From contig BFEA01000364.1 in the NCBI GenBank assembly GCA_003427395.1, positions 456,839 through 504,012 on the forward strand: a stretch of 47,174 nt of DNA, in the 5' to 3' direction. Position 1 is the stretch's first letter; each line of letters starts with the position of its first letter. This document shows positions 11,926-23,424 of this stretch, piece by piece. The translations under genes and the position numbers were made by a program. This stretch comes from Chara braunii. Its lineage: Eukaryota > Streptophyta > Charophyceae > Charales > Characeae. A model generated the notes under the pieces. That model had not been told where the DNA came from and did no database searches. It saw only the letters and a program-made list of their open reading frames with translations.

Positions 11926-12600
11926 GTGACACCGAGGTGGTGGATAAAACATAGGACCGGAGGCACGTGGCGAGACCTTAGGCAATGCTACGACTCGACG
12001 AACGACTATTTCCGAGAGCAGCTACACATGTTGCCACGTGTGTTCCAGGAAATCGCACAGGCATGTGCGCCTCATCTTCAGCGGCAGGTGAAGTTCTACA
12101 GGGAGCCTTTGCAGCCCGACCAGATTGTGGCGTATGCACTATACAGGTTGGTGTTGGGGGAGACATACGAGAGCAGCACGTGCAACTTCGGAATTGGCAG
12201 AGCGTCTGGCCTGGTTGCTCTCCGTGACGTGACCGCCACGCTGCTTAGTACGTAGACAAGATTAGCGGGCCGACTCAGCCCGACTGGAGCTCGCAAACTC
12301 GTCCCTCTGTTGACTTCCACTTATAAACCCAATTGGCACGGTTGCATTGACTTCACTCACATCTATGTAGACAAGCCAGTGAACACCCCATCAGAAAACT
12401 ACTATGATAGGAAGTGTCGGTTCTCCATTGCCTCGTAGGTTGTCGTCGACCTCGGCTTGCATGTACTCGATGTGCACGTCGGATACCCAGGTAGCTGCCA
12501 CGACATCAGGGTGCTCCACTTGTCCAGCCTGTGGAAGCGCACGGAGTCAAGGTCGTTGTTCCATGGTCCTCGTGTGACAATCAACACGTTATTCGTTAAA
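11926..12600 (+). pseudogene. PIF/Harbinger-type transposase fragment, broken
   Basis: One frame runs through the segment, broken by TAG at 12253-12255 and 12436-12438. The N-terminal half contains YALYRLVLGETYES and FGIGRASGLVALRDV. This is the helix-turn-helix-like signature seen before the nuclease domain of PIF/Harbinger transposases. Further on, GCIDFTHIYVDKP carries the first catalytic Asp, YYDRKCRFSIAS precedes the second stop, and VVVDLGLHVLDV plus GYPGSCHDIRVLHLS carry the second Asp region. The family has Gln at the second stop, so CAG to TAG is likely. The frame fades after about 12600 before the third acidic residue. The missing N-terminus and C-terminus make this a fragment; no inverted repeats were identified. 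Confidence 0.85.
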
Positions 12601-12609
12601 ATAGGACAT

Positions 12610-13075
12610 TATACTGTGTCCTCTTTCTAACGAATTAATTTTTGGCTGCAGCCTAAGCAACGTAGGCATGNCCATCCAGAGGTTAACCACATGCAGAAGC
12701 GTGCTGAGATCCATACTTGTGAAACTTCATAAATGAAATCCCAAATGTGGGAGTGTGTCGGGATCCTTACTTGTTGAACTTCAAAAACATGTTGGTGATC
12801 CCGTAGGGAAGTGTGTTGGGATCCATACTAGTCAAACTTCATAAACGAACAACGATTGGCACGCCAAAGGGAACCCTGTGCGAAAGTGTGCCGTGATCCT
12901 AAGTTGTCAAACTTCAATTTCATAAATGTGATGAAAGATACAGTAACTATATTGTAACACTGTCCTCTTTCTTACGAATTCATTTTTGACTGTAGTGTTT
13001 GTACATGGGCATGCCCGCCCAGTCGTCCCACATGCGAAAGTTTGCTGATATCCATAGTTGCTGAACTTTTGTAAA
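12610..13075. repeat. Two-level tandem repeat downstream of the transposase fragment
   Basis: A phrase like GTGTGTTGGGATCCATACTT followed by GTTGAACTTCATAAA recurs around 12702, 12757, 12818 and 12890. A longer block starting GTGTCCTCTTTCTAACGAAT at 12617 reappears at about 12960 (CTGTCCTCTTTCTTACGAAT), followed by the same GGCATG and CACATGC landmarks. One ambiguous base (N) lies at 12671. The unit contains GGATCC but is otherwise unlike the 24-bp dyad motif of later regions. Confidence 0.8.
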
Positions 13076-13510
13076 CAAAATTAGCAATGTAATAAGATTG
13101 AATTAGATTAAATTGTGCTCCATCACGATGAATATCCGCATTTTAAATGGTCATGCACAGAAGGTTTGGACATCCACTGACCAATTCCACATAAGATGAG
13201 ATTTCTCATTCATCCACCAACCAGTTTCACAATCATGTTTACACTTCCAGTTGAACAGAATTCGAAACATGGAACACTATACTTCAACTTGAACAGAATT
13301 CGGAACATGGAACATTACGTGACATAGATTGCAAAGCCCATACATGACGCATAACATGCATTGAGCTTGCCGTAGATAATGCGAACTCGGAACGATAAAA
13401 GAAAGCAATGCCTCTGGCAGAAGGACAGTTGAATAATTTCTCGATTTACAAAATTTAACGATCAACGAATCGAACACCTTAAAAAAAAGTTTTGAAGTCA
13501 ATCAAATCCA
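13076..13510. other. Unassigned, no gene seen
   Basis: AT-rich flank of the protease remnant. A ~38-bp direct duplication (TTGAACAGAATTCGGAACAT with flanks) occurs at about 13251 and 13290. Confidence 0.6.
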
Positions 13511-14293
13511 TCAAAGACAACGATGTTCTAAGACACATGATGCTAATTGTCGTCTAAGAAGCGGAATATCTTTACAAGAGAACCGGAAAGGCGGTCGATC
13601 TCCATGTTGCAACAACGTCGCATACATCAACATGAACACACCACAGCTTGCTCCATCCACTTGTCACGGAACTCCATCCACCACAACATTTCCCACCATG
13701 GACTTCCAATTCCTACCCAACCGCCTATGTGATGTTTGACGTTCCAAATACTGCACAATCAACTCGAAAACCCTAAGGTAAGAACTACAATCAGCTACAA
13801 TGCGAGGAAAAGAATCAAAAATTTCGAGAATATCATCTCTCATGTTGACGGCAACGAGGATCCAGTGATCATCATCTTTGTGGATAGGAACGAAGATAAT
13901 ATCGTAACGAAGCAAATCTACGTTTTCAGCCCACCTCTGCACACCACCGTATCCTTGAAGTCGCAGTTTACTGAAGAAAAACGAATTAAAGCTGAAGACT
14001 TGAAGGCCTGAAGAGATGTCACGTGACCCACATGCGGTCGACCCCAACAACGCCATATAGAAATTGACCACCTCATCATTCACCCTGCCGTTGACATGCA
14101 AGAGGATGAAGAGATCTTTTGCTGCAATCCGAAATTGACCATCGCCCAGTGTAGAGAGAATGGTGTTAGACGATATCGAGCCTCGTACAATGTCATCCAA
14201 AACCCGCAAGCTCAGAGGCGCAATCGTCGCAGCGAAACTTTTCCCGCGTGCTGCACTTGTTGCCCGCACTGCACAACATCGAGCAAAGGACAC
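13511..14293 (-). pseudogene. Ulp1-type (C48) cysteine protease domain, premature stop
   Basis: The frame contains the complete Ulp1 catalytic layout: DDHWILVAVN (catalytic His), EIFDSF (Asp), and QVDGASCGVFMLMYA (Gln of the oxyanion hole and nucleophile Cys). A TGA at 13664-13666 separates the Asp part from the Gln/Cys part without changing frame; it sits between VDGVP and QVDG. The frame then runs to a TGA at 13511-13513, giving a normal C-terminus (DIPLLRRQL). Ulp1 proteases cleave SUMO or ubiquitin-like conjugates. Transposon-borne copies are widespread in plants (MULE, CACTA and related elements) and their role there is unclear. Upstream continuity is lost by a frameshift near 14295-14320. 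It lies on the same strand as the ParB/methylase frame, about 3 kb downstream of it. Confidence 0.85.
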
Positions 14294-14316
14294 GTGGGGT
14301 AGTAAGAAACGGAGTT

Positions 14317-14631
14317 CTAGACATTGTCCCCCGGTGCATGACGCGTTGCTAAGTACTTCTCATACATGGCCTGACCCCTACTCACAGATCGTGGATATGT
14401 CCCTTTCTCAGGGGCAAGAAGGGAAAGACATTCCTCAATGGCAACGGTGTACTCCTTCTTCCCAATCTCGACATCAACCCCTGATGCCTTTAACATATCC
14501 TTGCGTTTTTTACTCAATCCGGGGACTTTCTGCAATATTTGGAGGCCCTCCGTGTTCGAGACGACACCACCCCTGTACAACAGAAGAAAGACAAAACGAA
14601 AAATGAGAACCATACATTCGTACAGACGCAA
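14317..14631 (-). pseudogene. N-terminal extension of the Ulp1 protein, different frame
   Basis: About 80 residues of protein-like sequence (from VSNTEGLQILQKVPGLSKKR to YEKYLATRHAPGDNV) precede the protease domain on the same strand but in another frame. They end at a TAG (14317). Charged, helix-forming composition and the position suggest the segment just before the protease domain, separated by a small indel or a lost intron. No independent domain was recognised. Confidence 0.5.
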
Positions 14632-15310
14632 CAGTCAAGCAGGACCTCTCCGACCACAGGACCCTGATCTCACGTGGTAATGTACACCCAGGTGCGGTTG
14701 TGCGATTGGAAGACAAAATGACTGCAACATCCGAGCTTATCACCCCCGCACTTCGCAAAGGAAAACCACCACAACTCACTGAAGCCGGAGACCAACAATC
14801 CGCGAAGTTCGAACTGCGGCGGACTTTTGAACACACCAGCCCCACTGAGAATGACCACATCACGCATCGACAAAGGAAGTTCGGATCCCGACGGACTAAA
14901 ACCGGCACTATTCCCGAGAAGGGAAAACTGTCAGTCCATGTACTTGGCCACTTTCTTAGGACCTTGGCCTACAGTCAAGCAGGACCTCTCCGACCACAGG
15001 ACCCTGATCTCGCGTGGTCATGTGCACCCAGGTGCTGTTGTGGGACTGGAGAACAAAACGACTGCAACATTCGAGTTTATCACCCGTCGCACTTCGCAAA
15101 GGAAAACCACCACAACTCACAGAAGCCGGAGGCCAGCAATCCCCGAAGTTCGGACTACAGCGGACTTTTCAACACACCAGCCCCACTGAGACTGACCACA
15201 TCACGCATCGACAAAGGAAGTTCGGATCCCGGCGGACTAAAACCGACACTATTCCCGATAAGGGAAAACTGTCAGTCCATGTGCTTGGCCATTTTCTTAG
15301 CACCTTGGCC
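14631..15310. repeat. 340-bp tandem duplication carrying the 24-bp dyad motif
   Basis: 14631-14970 and 14971-15310 are near-identical head-to-tail copies (start ACAGTCAAGCAGGACCTCTC, end near CTTGGCC). Each copy holds a GGAAGTTCGGATCC motif (14876 and 15216) and a more diverged one about 75 bp before it. Both orientations give open frames because the duplication is recent and stop-poor, but no conserved protein is evident. Confidence 0.95.
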
Positions 15311-15379
15311 ACTTCCTCAGCCGGGGCAAATCCTTCCTGAGATGGAGTGTAAGGTTTTGGACGAAGTTTTCGCCGCCCT

Positions 15380-17454
15380 CGACTAGCAACCCGGCCGAGT
15401 CACAGGTAGGCCGACGAGCTGGAGTAGGAAGGGCTGCTGGCTGTAGCATGCCGGCATCCGGAACTTCCCGTATGCACATGTGGACAGTCGTCGTGTGTAT
15501 AGCGCGGACTGTTATCCGGCGACATCCGGATGCGCAGGCGTTCTTCACGGCTTACCAGTCTGTTTCTCGCTCCGCTCCTTCGATGGTTAATTTGGCGCAG
15601 GCAAAGCGAGCACGTCGAGAGCCTGACCGCCGAACCTCGAGTTTTTTGGGGACGTCACATGCTGTCCTCCACCGCACTCGGCTTCCTCTTCGGCGGCAAG
15701 GGTGGCCTGCAGCACCAGAGACTTCGGCGGCGACGAAGCGAGGGCAACTGCCATGGAAGATGCGACGTTGGCAGTTGCGGACGGACGGGCAGACACGTTG
15801 TGGTCACCGAGGATACCGTCGATAACTTCGTCGATGCTTATACGTCGACTTTTTTCAGACGGGCTGATAGCGACGGAAGCCTCGTTGAACCGGTGCTGCA
15901 AGTCGACAGCAGACGTCAGTGGCCGGACCGCATAATCTTCAGGCTTTGCGGAAAGGTTGCTGACCACTTGTGTCTCCATCTGTATTGTTGTGGCATCGCC
16001 GTCGACATCATCCTCGTGATGCTCTCCGTACAGTTGTCCGAACTCGTCAGACGACTCTCCAGATCCGGCATCATCCTCAGTGTGTTCCACTTCGTCTTCT
16101 CCAGACCCAGCACCCTCCCTTCCTTCAAACAAATCAATTAGCTCCGTTTCTCCCGCTTCCTACCCTTCCACCTCTTCTTCCCTTTCTTCCTCCCCTTCTT
16201 GCGCTCCCTTTTGTTCCTCCATTTCCTCCCCTACTTGCCTCCCACGAAACTCGTCCCCTTCCGCGGTACCCGTGCCGAATCGCGAGGACCGCCCTTCCGT
16301 CCCCGTGCACGCTGCCCCTCTCAACAGCACGACAATCCCTGGCCGACAAACCCCGCCCGAAGAAGTTCGGATCTCGGTGGACTTCGTGGTCTCCGTGTCG
16401 CCGGACCCTGCACTTGCAGCCTCCCACTGCAATCCTTGCGGCCGTCGCTCCTGCTCAGGCGACACCGTTCCGACGTCTCCGTCCTGCGCCGCAATGATGC
16501 AAATTTCTCGATCCGTGCTTGGATCCCCCGACCCCGAGCAGCTTCGCATTCCGGACCGCTCTGGTGGCTCCTCACCCGACGTAGTTTGGATCCCGGCGGA
16601 CTTCGGCTTTTCGGCCGAGCGACTGCCCAGAGCAACCAAGGCTGCCAACGTATCCCTCGCTGAGCCCACGGACGAAGTCTGGGGGTCGGCGGAGTGTGTC
16701 GTGTGCTCGGGCCGGGTGCCTGTCGACGGAGTCCGGTCGACGGCGAAACCCGCCACCCCGGCGCTGCCTCCCGGTGTCGTGTTGCGGCCGTGAGACCCTC
16801 TCTCCCCCATAGGCGGGATTCCTTTGCCACCCCCTGCGTCGCCACCCCCATCCCCTCCGCTTCCATGTGACCCCCCCCCGGAACCACCGTCCGGCCCACT
16901 GGGAGGGGGCACTTTCCAGTCCACCACGCCCTTCGACGGACTCGTGTCGAGCTCGTAGTAGTCCTCCGTCAATTCCAACCAGCACTTGTCCTTAAGCTCG
17001 TCAAACAGTCGACCGACAGTGGAAATGAGGGACAGGTCGCTGGATGCTAAAGTGTCATTTTCGACCTTCACTTTCTGGAGGACCGAAATCCTCGCGAGGT
17101 GCAGGAAGTTGGACTTCGACTCGCGTGGGAATGACACCCATACCGCGCCCGGGATTGCCACGACCATGACCCACTCGCCATTTCGTATCGCTGGCTGGAT
17201 GACTCCCGGATGCCAAACCATGTCATGGCCCCAGTCCTGCTCAGGTGAATGACGTTGCGATTCAAGCAGGAAGTGGATGTTGTCATCCTTCCAAGACGGA
17301 TGATCGGGCGGGCCAGAGCTCTAAGTCTCTCCCGCAACTTCATCGGCGTGGTGCCCAGCGCCGGTTTGGCCAATGGTGACATGAGAGCTGCAGCGCTTGG
17401 TGATGGACCGGCCGACGAGGACCCTCGGCCGTGGTCCGCCGGAGGCGTGTTGTA
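15380..17454 (-). pseudogene. Low-complexity and acidic C-terminal continuation of the ParB/methylase reading frame
   Basis: Protein-like sequence continues past the TAG at 17455 (YNTPPADHGRGSS), shifts frame near 17290, then reads WKDDNIHFLLE and GHDMVWHPGVIQPAIRN. The first ~110 residues after that look globular (WVMVVAIPGAVWVSF, CWLELTEDYYELDTSP). A Gly/Ser-rich stretch follows (about 16800-16890), then a disordered segment holding two in-frame copies of the 24-bp motif (about 16357 and 16575). After an in-frame TAG at 16160-16162 comes a strongly acidic tail with EDEVEHTEDDAG. The frame ends near 15587. It could be the C-terminal part of the upstream protein or a separate second gene. No catalytic motif recognised. 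Confidence 0.5.
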
Positions 17455-20400
17455 CTACAGGTCGATGCTCTCCGTGTCGCTCTCCTCCTCCTTCGCGTTG
17501 GTGACAAACTCCACACCTATGGCTTCCTCGTTGTCAGTGGAGATCAGAGAAGCGTAACTGGCTAACTTCAACTGCTCCTTGGACTCCACGAAGTACAGCG
17601 ACTGCAGCCTTTCGATAAACGTCTTCGCGTTCATGCGGGAGACGAAGTGGTAAATGTCAAGCAGTGCCAACATGTGGTCCTTCCAGTGGATGTACTCGGC
17701 GTCAGTGTCCCTCCTCGGACGCGTTTGAAGGAACAAGAAATCGTATATCTTGTTCCTCTTCCTCTCGCTCAACTTGAACCACATATCCGTCTTCTTGCTC
17801 CACACCTTATCCCGTGTTGGCCTCACGACCATGAACTCATAATTGTGCCCACTCGAATTGACCTCGCTTTTCACCAGTTGCATCGTGAATTGCAAGAGGT
17901 CGGAGTTACCTTCCATTGCGACAACGTGCCGACCGACCTTCAGAAGCTCCCTGACGCTTCGCGCGTGCGATTTCCCAAGGAACATGATACCCTTTCCCTT
18001 CTTGCCAAGAAAATCAAGAAGACCGACGAATTGGGTCGGATTGCGTTCCATATCCCCGTAGACGCTGCCCTATTGTTCATGCGCCACCAGCGACCAGTCG
18101 CAAGGCGTGAAAGGAATCTCGGACACATCCGTGTGGGTGACTCTTTGAGGCAATCGCACCGCAGCAGCGGCACCCGTGGGCAGGTTTCCCTCGAAGACCA
18201 CGGACGTGTTGACGCGCAGATCGTCACCCTTGAAGAGGATGTACATACGCCCTTCCTCCGTGTACAAATTGTTCCCAACAAGGAAGCTTTTTTTTCGCTG
18301 CACTCTCCGCACCCACTTCCCTTCCAACAGCTTGACGAAAGAAAGATGGTGCATGCTGGCGAGAAACGACAGGTTGTGCTGCCGCGGCACGAAAACAACG
18401 AGAGTCCAATGCGAGGGACACCACGTCTGAAGATAGGAATTCAAAGTCTCCCACGCTTGGGGCTTCCACAGTTTGAGGTAAACCTGCTCGCATAGATCGA
18501 GGACGAACGTGTGGCTCTTTGTGGCAGTCACTGCCTATTTCAGCTCTGCGCCCCTGATGTCCGCCTCTAAAGGGTCGTTGGCGAATGGCGCGATGGATGT
18601 CACGTCCCCCGTTTCTTTCCATTTAATGTGAACGACGCCTTCGGCAAGTGTGACTTCCCGGCTCTTCAGTCTGCTTCCATTCAACACGGAGAGAACCTTG
18701 TTTCTCCAGTCGACTGACAACTTCTTGTGGCCCGCTAACTTCTCTGTCACCTCAATCGAGTTGTCCTGGTCGCAACCCATGTACGGCGGGCAGTCCTTGA
18801 ACAACGCCGAGTCGGAAACGTGTTTCCTGCTGTTATCCCACAACTCGTCATCCAATCCCCGACCTTCAAACTTCTTGAAAACGGCAGACCTCGATTTCAC
18901 GAAAGGGTACCTTTGGATCCAGTCCGTGTCCAGCCTCTTCTCGTGCTTGAATTGGTAGTAATTCCACAACCGGACCAGCACGCGGTCGCACTTCACCAGC
19001 TGAACCATGTCCTGCACGCTGATCTTTCCCAACTTCGCCAACGACGGGGAGCCGGCCTGGACCCAAACGACCTCGCAAGTAAGCACCTTTTTCAGAACGC
19101 GACACTTCTCATTGTCCATGGGTGATTCCATTGCTTTCCAACAATGCGCGTCCGGGTCTGGCACTTGCACGAACCAATCGCCCTCCTCTTTTTCCTTTTT
19201 GCCCTTTTTATTCGATGGGTCCACGGGGACATTGTACACCACCTCCGTTCTGCCCAATTTGTCGTTGTGGATGTAGGCGACCCCAGGCTTTACGTTTTTG
19301 ACCTTGTTCTTTTTTACGGTCCACTTCGCCCCATCGTGGCTCAGCAATCTGCCCGTCTCCCATTTTTTGAAAAATTCCACGGCCGATTTCCGGACATTTT
19401 CCCCGAGGTAAGTAAGAACGCAGGGCAACATTTTGCTTTTTAATGGCCTCCTCTTCCTTTTGATCCGCGAGAAGCCACAAGCTGTTTTGAGGCGCCTTAT
19501 GGAGCGCCGTTGTACAAAACTTACTCCAAGCCCGGACCTGATCTTGTTTCCCGCTAGGGTTCCCCATCACAGCTCTCGGGCAGCCGTCATGCTTCCACTG
19601 CCATCGAATGTCGTTCATAGAAAGTTTCAACTGTCTGGGAGGCGCCTTCAGGTTCTTGTTGTCCTGTGAACTAACAAGAAAATACCCTTCGAAGTCATCG
19701 TCAGAAAAGTACACCATCCGTACCGGCCACCGCTCGAAATTGTACTTCTTGGCCACCTCGCTGCCGAGCAGCGACCTGGCTGCAGCCGCATTGTGCTGCC
19801 CGCACACCACGTAGTAGTAGTATTCTCCCGCCAGCTCATCCTTCCACTCCTCTGGCTTCAGACGTTGTGCCTTGGTCCTAGGAGTTGGTTTTTGAAGCCC
19901 CAATGGTGCGAGCTTGAAGACCGGCAACTCGTACGTTTGTTCTTTATTTTCGAACGCAGACCGCATTGCTTCCCTTATCGTTTCCACGAGGACGGGATCT
20001 AGCGACCGCTGGTTGTAAAGATCCTCCCACTCCCTTATGTCAACGATCTGAGCCGGGCTAATCTCAAACTCCCGCCTTGTCCTGACGCCGTCTTTGTACT
20101 CCAGGAAGTACCCGGCGTCCACGTCGATGGCAGGTCGTGGTGAAGAAGGGCCCGACTCAGGCTGTTTATGTTTCGAAGCTGGACTTTTGCTACCCGGGTG
20201 ACCCTCTTCCACCCCGCTCCCCTTCCGTTTCTCTCCCGGAGTCCTCGGGGTCTTGGTCTCCTGTTTCTTCGAAGAGCCCACCAACTCTTCTTGACATTCT
20301 CCCCTCCTTTTTGGGGAGTGCCCTGCGCTCCCTCCCCGCCCACGGCCTCGCCTTCCGCGCCATGGCCCTCGGCGGGCTCCAAGTGAGACCCACACAGGAC

Positions 20401-21138
20401 TCCCTCTTCTTCGGGATCCGCTGTGGTCTGTTGCCGGACCCCAAGTATGGACAGCATGGACCTGTCTCTTTCCCTCAACGGTGAAAACGGCGGACGCAGT
20501 GTGGCCTCATCTTCGCTGTCGTCAAACTGACCTCTGGCATCCTCCCGCTGCACATGTGTAGCCTCCCCGGAACCTAGATCCCCCTCCTCCCCCGCTGCCT
20601 CACTCGACTCACAACCGCCGCACGGCTGCAAAGGCATTGACAGTTCCAGGTCGGGACCGACTTCGCAAGGGACGTCGAGGGCGATGCCCTTGTCCTCCAA
20701 CAGGTCGAAGAACTCTCGACCCAAAACAAACCCGCCCTGCCGCCGGAGGTCGTTGTAGAATGGGGTGTTCGCAGCACCTGCTCCGAACCCCTCGAACAGA
20801 CACATGTCGAGAACTGCCCCCTTGGCACCGGCGACGACGTTCCCCTTCGAACCGTACACATTTTTCATGTAAGACCATCGACGACTGCCTTTCGCATTCT
20901 CCCACCGCAAGACAGCCCCCAGAACTATGCGACACTTGTTGGCTTCGACGAAGATCACAGGACCACACGGCTGTTGGATTGGGTTCGTAGCATCAGCACA
21001 GCACCAGTCGACGAACCATTTCGACCTAGCGTGGTCGGACCACGTCCTCCAGGTCGTAGACGACCGTTTTGTAGAATCTTTCCCAGATCCCATCCCGGAG
21101 GTCGCTGCAGGCTCCCCTTCGCCCCTGGACGAAGACAT
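17455..21138 (-). pseudogene. ParB-like domain fused to a beta-class DNA methyltransferase-like domain, broken
   Basis: The ATG chosen is at 21138 (MSSSRGEGEP). An unknown N-terminal domain (WFVDWCCADATNPIQQPCGP, LGREFFDLLEDKGI) is followed by an acidic linker. After a 1-nt shift in the A/G run near 20300 comes a ParB-like domain, about 20110-19480: VDIREWEDLYNQRSLDP, LPVFKLAPLGL, VVCGQHNAAAARSLL, WPVRMVYF. This matches the ParB/sulfiredoxin fold motif in which GQHR-type residues bind nucleotide; here R is N. After a second shift near 19410 the frame reaches a methylase-like domain in beta-class order. SIAPFANDPL sits where D/N-PP-Y is expected, then WTLVVFVPRQ. NPTQFVGLLDFLG, GIMFLGKSHARSVRELL and GRHVVAMEGN parallel HPTQKP, the FxGxG loop and the following strand. 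TAG codons at 18535 and 18070 interrupt the frame. Catalytic motifs look degenerate. In bacteria and phages this order defines ParB-type DNA methylases. Confidence 0.65.
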
Positions 21139-22476
21139 ATTGTATGCGGACGACAACGGAAAACAAATAAAACACCAGCGAGCGTCAAAACGTAGTCAAA
21201 GCACAACACAAGTGAAAAACAGAGGAGGCACACCTTGCCCTCAACACGTCGGTCACATGACGCTATCCGAGGACCTCGAAGTTCGGATCCCGCCAACTTC
21301 TAACGCGAAGACCAACAATGACCTCTTACCTGCAACGAGATCATTCTTTACAAGGGCACATGCTTCATGCAGCCAGGCGACAACCACGTCGGTTTTTTCC
21401 GGAACACGAATGTCCACCGGATCGGGAACGGACGGGTGGTGACGCACAAAGCCCGCGTTGGACGGGGCAGTGTTCTCCGTTTAGCAATAGGAACCCGGAC
21501 AGTTCAGGACGCGAAGTTCGCCGATATCCATACTAAAAGTGCCTGTCCGAAGCCAAACCAACGCACCCACCGAAACGTGAAGTTCGCCGGGATCCGAACT
21601 TCAGAAAAATGCGACAGGCAGAGACTGGGTCAGGCAAACACAGATTGGACTGAACCACGACCTGGAAAGGCCGCACTAACACAAAAGGCCGCTTGAAAAG
21701 GACAAGTTCGCCGAAATCCGAACTTCTTCTGATATGCGCAGCTTGGCATTGGATGAAGCCAAGTTCGAACGAGCAGCCGTGACAACATTGTATGAGTCCC
21801 TGGAGGAGCAGTTGTGGATTAGGGTTTGACTCGTGTCGCAATCCACGGGGGATCATCAAGCCCAGCGCCCATTCAATACACAGGCGTCACGGGAAGTTCG
21901 CCGGGATCCGAACTTCAGGAGGCTGCGAGAGAGACAGACAGAAAGTTGGGGTCCTAGCAAGGTGTCCTAGCACGGTGCCAACGGGATTTCCAACAAGAGG
22001 GCCCACCAACCGGGATCTCCAATGGGTTTCAGGAAATGCGAAGCTCGCGCGACCTTGCGACGGGGATCTCTAAGTGTGCTTTTGGCATCTCGCTACGACA
22101 GTGACCGACTGTTTGACACATGTTGATGTTGGATGGGCGAAAACCGGTTACGGGCAGATCCTTCCGCGGTGACGGGTCTTTCCCGCGGCCCGCCCGACAC
22201 CAATGACATCGGAGACAAATTAACGGAGAGGCCAGAACGCGAAGTTCGCCGAGATCCGAACTTCGCCGGGGCACGACATGGCAGGAGACTGCGTCAGAGA
22301 TGGACGTCCAACATGACTTTCGTCCTGTCACTGAACCGAACGACGACCAGGGATTTGCACGACAAGCGCGCGGTGCAACGTGTACCAGCAATCGGAGTCT
22401 CACACTTCTCTACAGTCCTACAAATCTGACATGTTAGGCAGCACAACCGCATCTCGTCCCTCGTCGTTCTTTTCCC
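21139..22476. other. Interval between two minus-strand frames, filled with dyad-motif copies
   Basis: No gene seen. At least six 24-bp dyad copies (about 21277, 21511, 21578, 21702, 21893, 22240) lie in otherwise unique sequence. The minus-strand frames on each side (22477-23424 and 21138 onward) share the same reading phase. The interval may therefore be an intron or an insertion between parts of one gene. Confidence 0.5.
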
Positions 22477-23424
22477 TCAAACAGAAGGACTAAAGACCGG
22501 TTCGGATGCGGCGACATTTGGGGATCCCCCGGGACGACGTCGTGAACCAAAGCCAAACAAAGCATTCAGTGACGATCTGTATACGCGGGTCTGCGGTTCG
22601 TCGACCGATGCACTCTCCGAAAAAACGGACATGTATTTCATCCTAACCAACACCCCCCGTCGTGCCAAGGAGTTTCCTTTGCAGTCCCGTATGTCAGCCG
22701 CTTTCTCCTCAACCTCACGAAACAACGAATAGTTTCAAACCTGACCTGCTATCACCAAATCTGGCCACCCATCCACACGTCCAGGCCCACGCATCGGCAC
22801 GAATTTGGACCCTTCAATCACAACCTCGTTGCGCGACACGAGCACAACTGCGTCGACGAGTTTCCTGCTCTTGTTCGAAGCAGCGACACACAGAACTCTG
22901 GCGAAATCAGATCCGGACACAATCAACCGCACCCAGCAGTACGACACAGCTCGTGGAGAAATCCCGGGGCCACGGAGCGGGTACTAGTCTAGGAACGAGC
23001 AGCGACGAGCGCAGTCCACCAACTCTTGTTTCTGCGAGCCACCCCAAGTTCGTGGCGACGACCTAACATTGTGGCACTCGAGGCGACTGAAATAGCGGCT
23101 AATGCAGCTTAGTGCTTTCCGCATATGGTTCAGGAACTTATGTCCAAGGACGGCGTCAGGCAGTGGGATGAGGTACCCGAACTCCAACATATTCGCGAAC
23201 TTGTGCTGGTTTGCCCAAGGGCAGTGAGTCTCCATATTGTCCCAATTGCCCTCGCCCCAGTCGTCAAGATGCGCGTCCATGCACGGGACAACGGTCATCC
23301 ATGGGTCCTCGTCGAAGTCCTCTGCGGTCGCTCCGTGGATCGTTATCACACCGTTGAAATGCCGCACGGATTTCGCACAAGGACGAGAAGGTTCTGCTAA
23401 GCGAATATGCGTCTCGGCACTCAT
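22477..23424 (-). pseudogene. Unidentified protein-coding remnant upstream of the ParB/methylase frame
   Basis: A single phase runs from ATG 23424 (MSAETHIRL) to a stop at 22477. It is interrupted by TAG at 22984-22986 and TGA at 22735-22737. The ~315-codon translation has globular character: DEDPWMTVVPCMDAHLDDWG, MLEFGYLIPLPDAVLGHKFL, SGSDFARVLCVAASNKSRK, RRGVLVRMKYMSVFSES. I do not recognise a family. Its strand, phase and position make it a candidate N-terminal exon or partner gene of the ParB/methylase unit. The coding call rests on sustained protein-like sequence through both stops. Confidence 0.5.
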
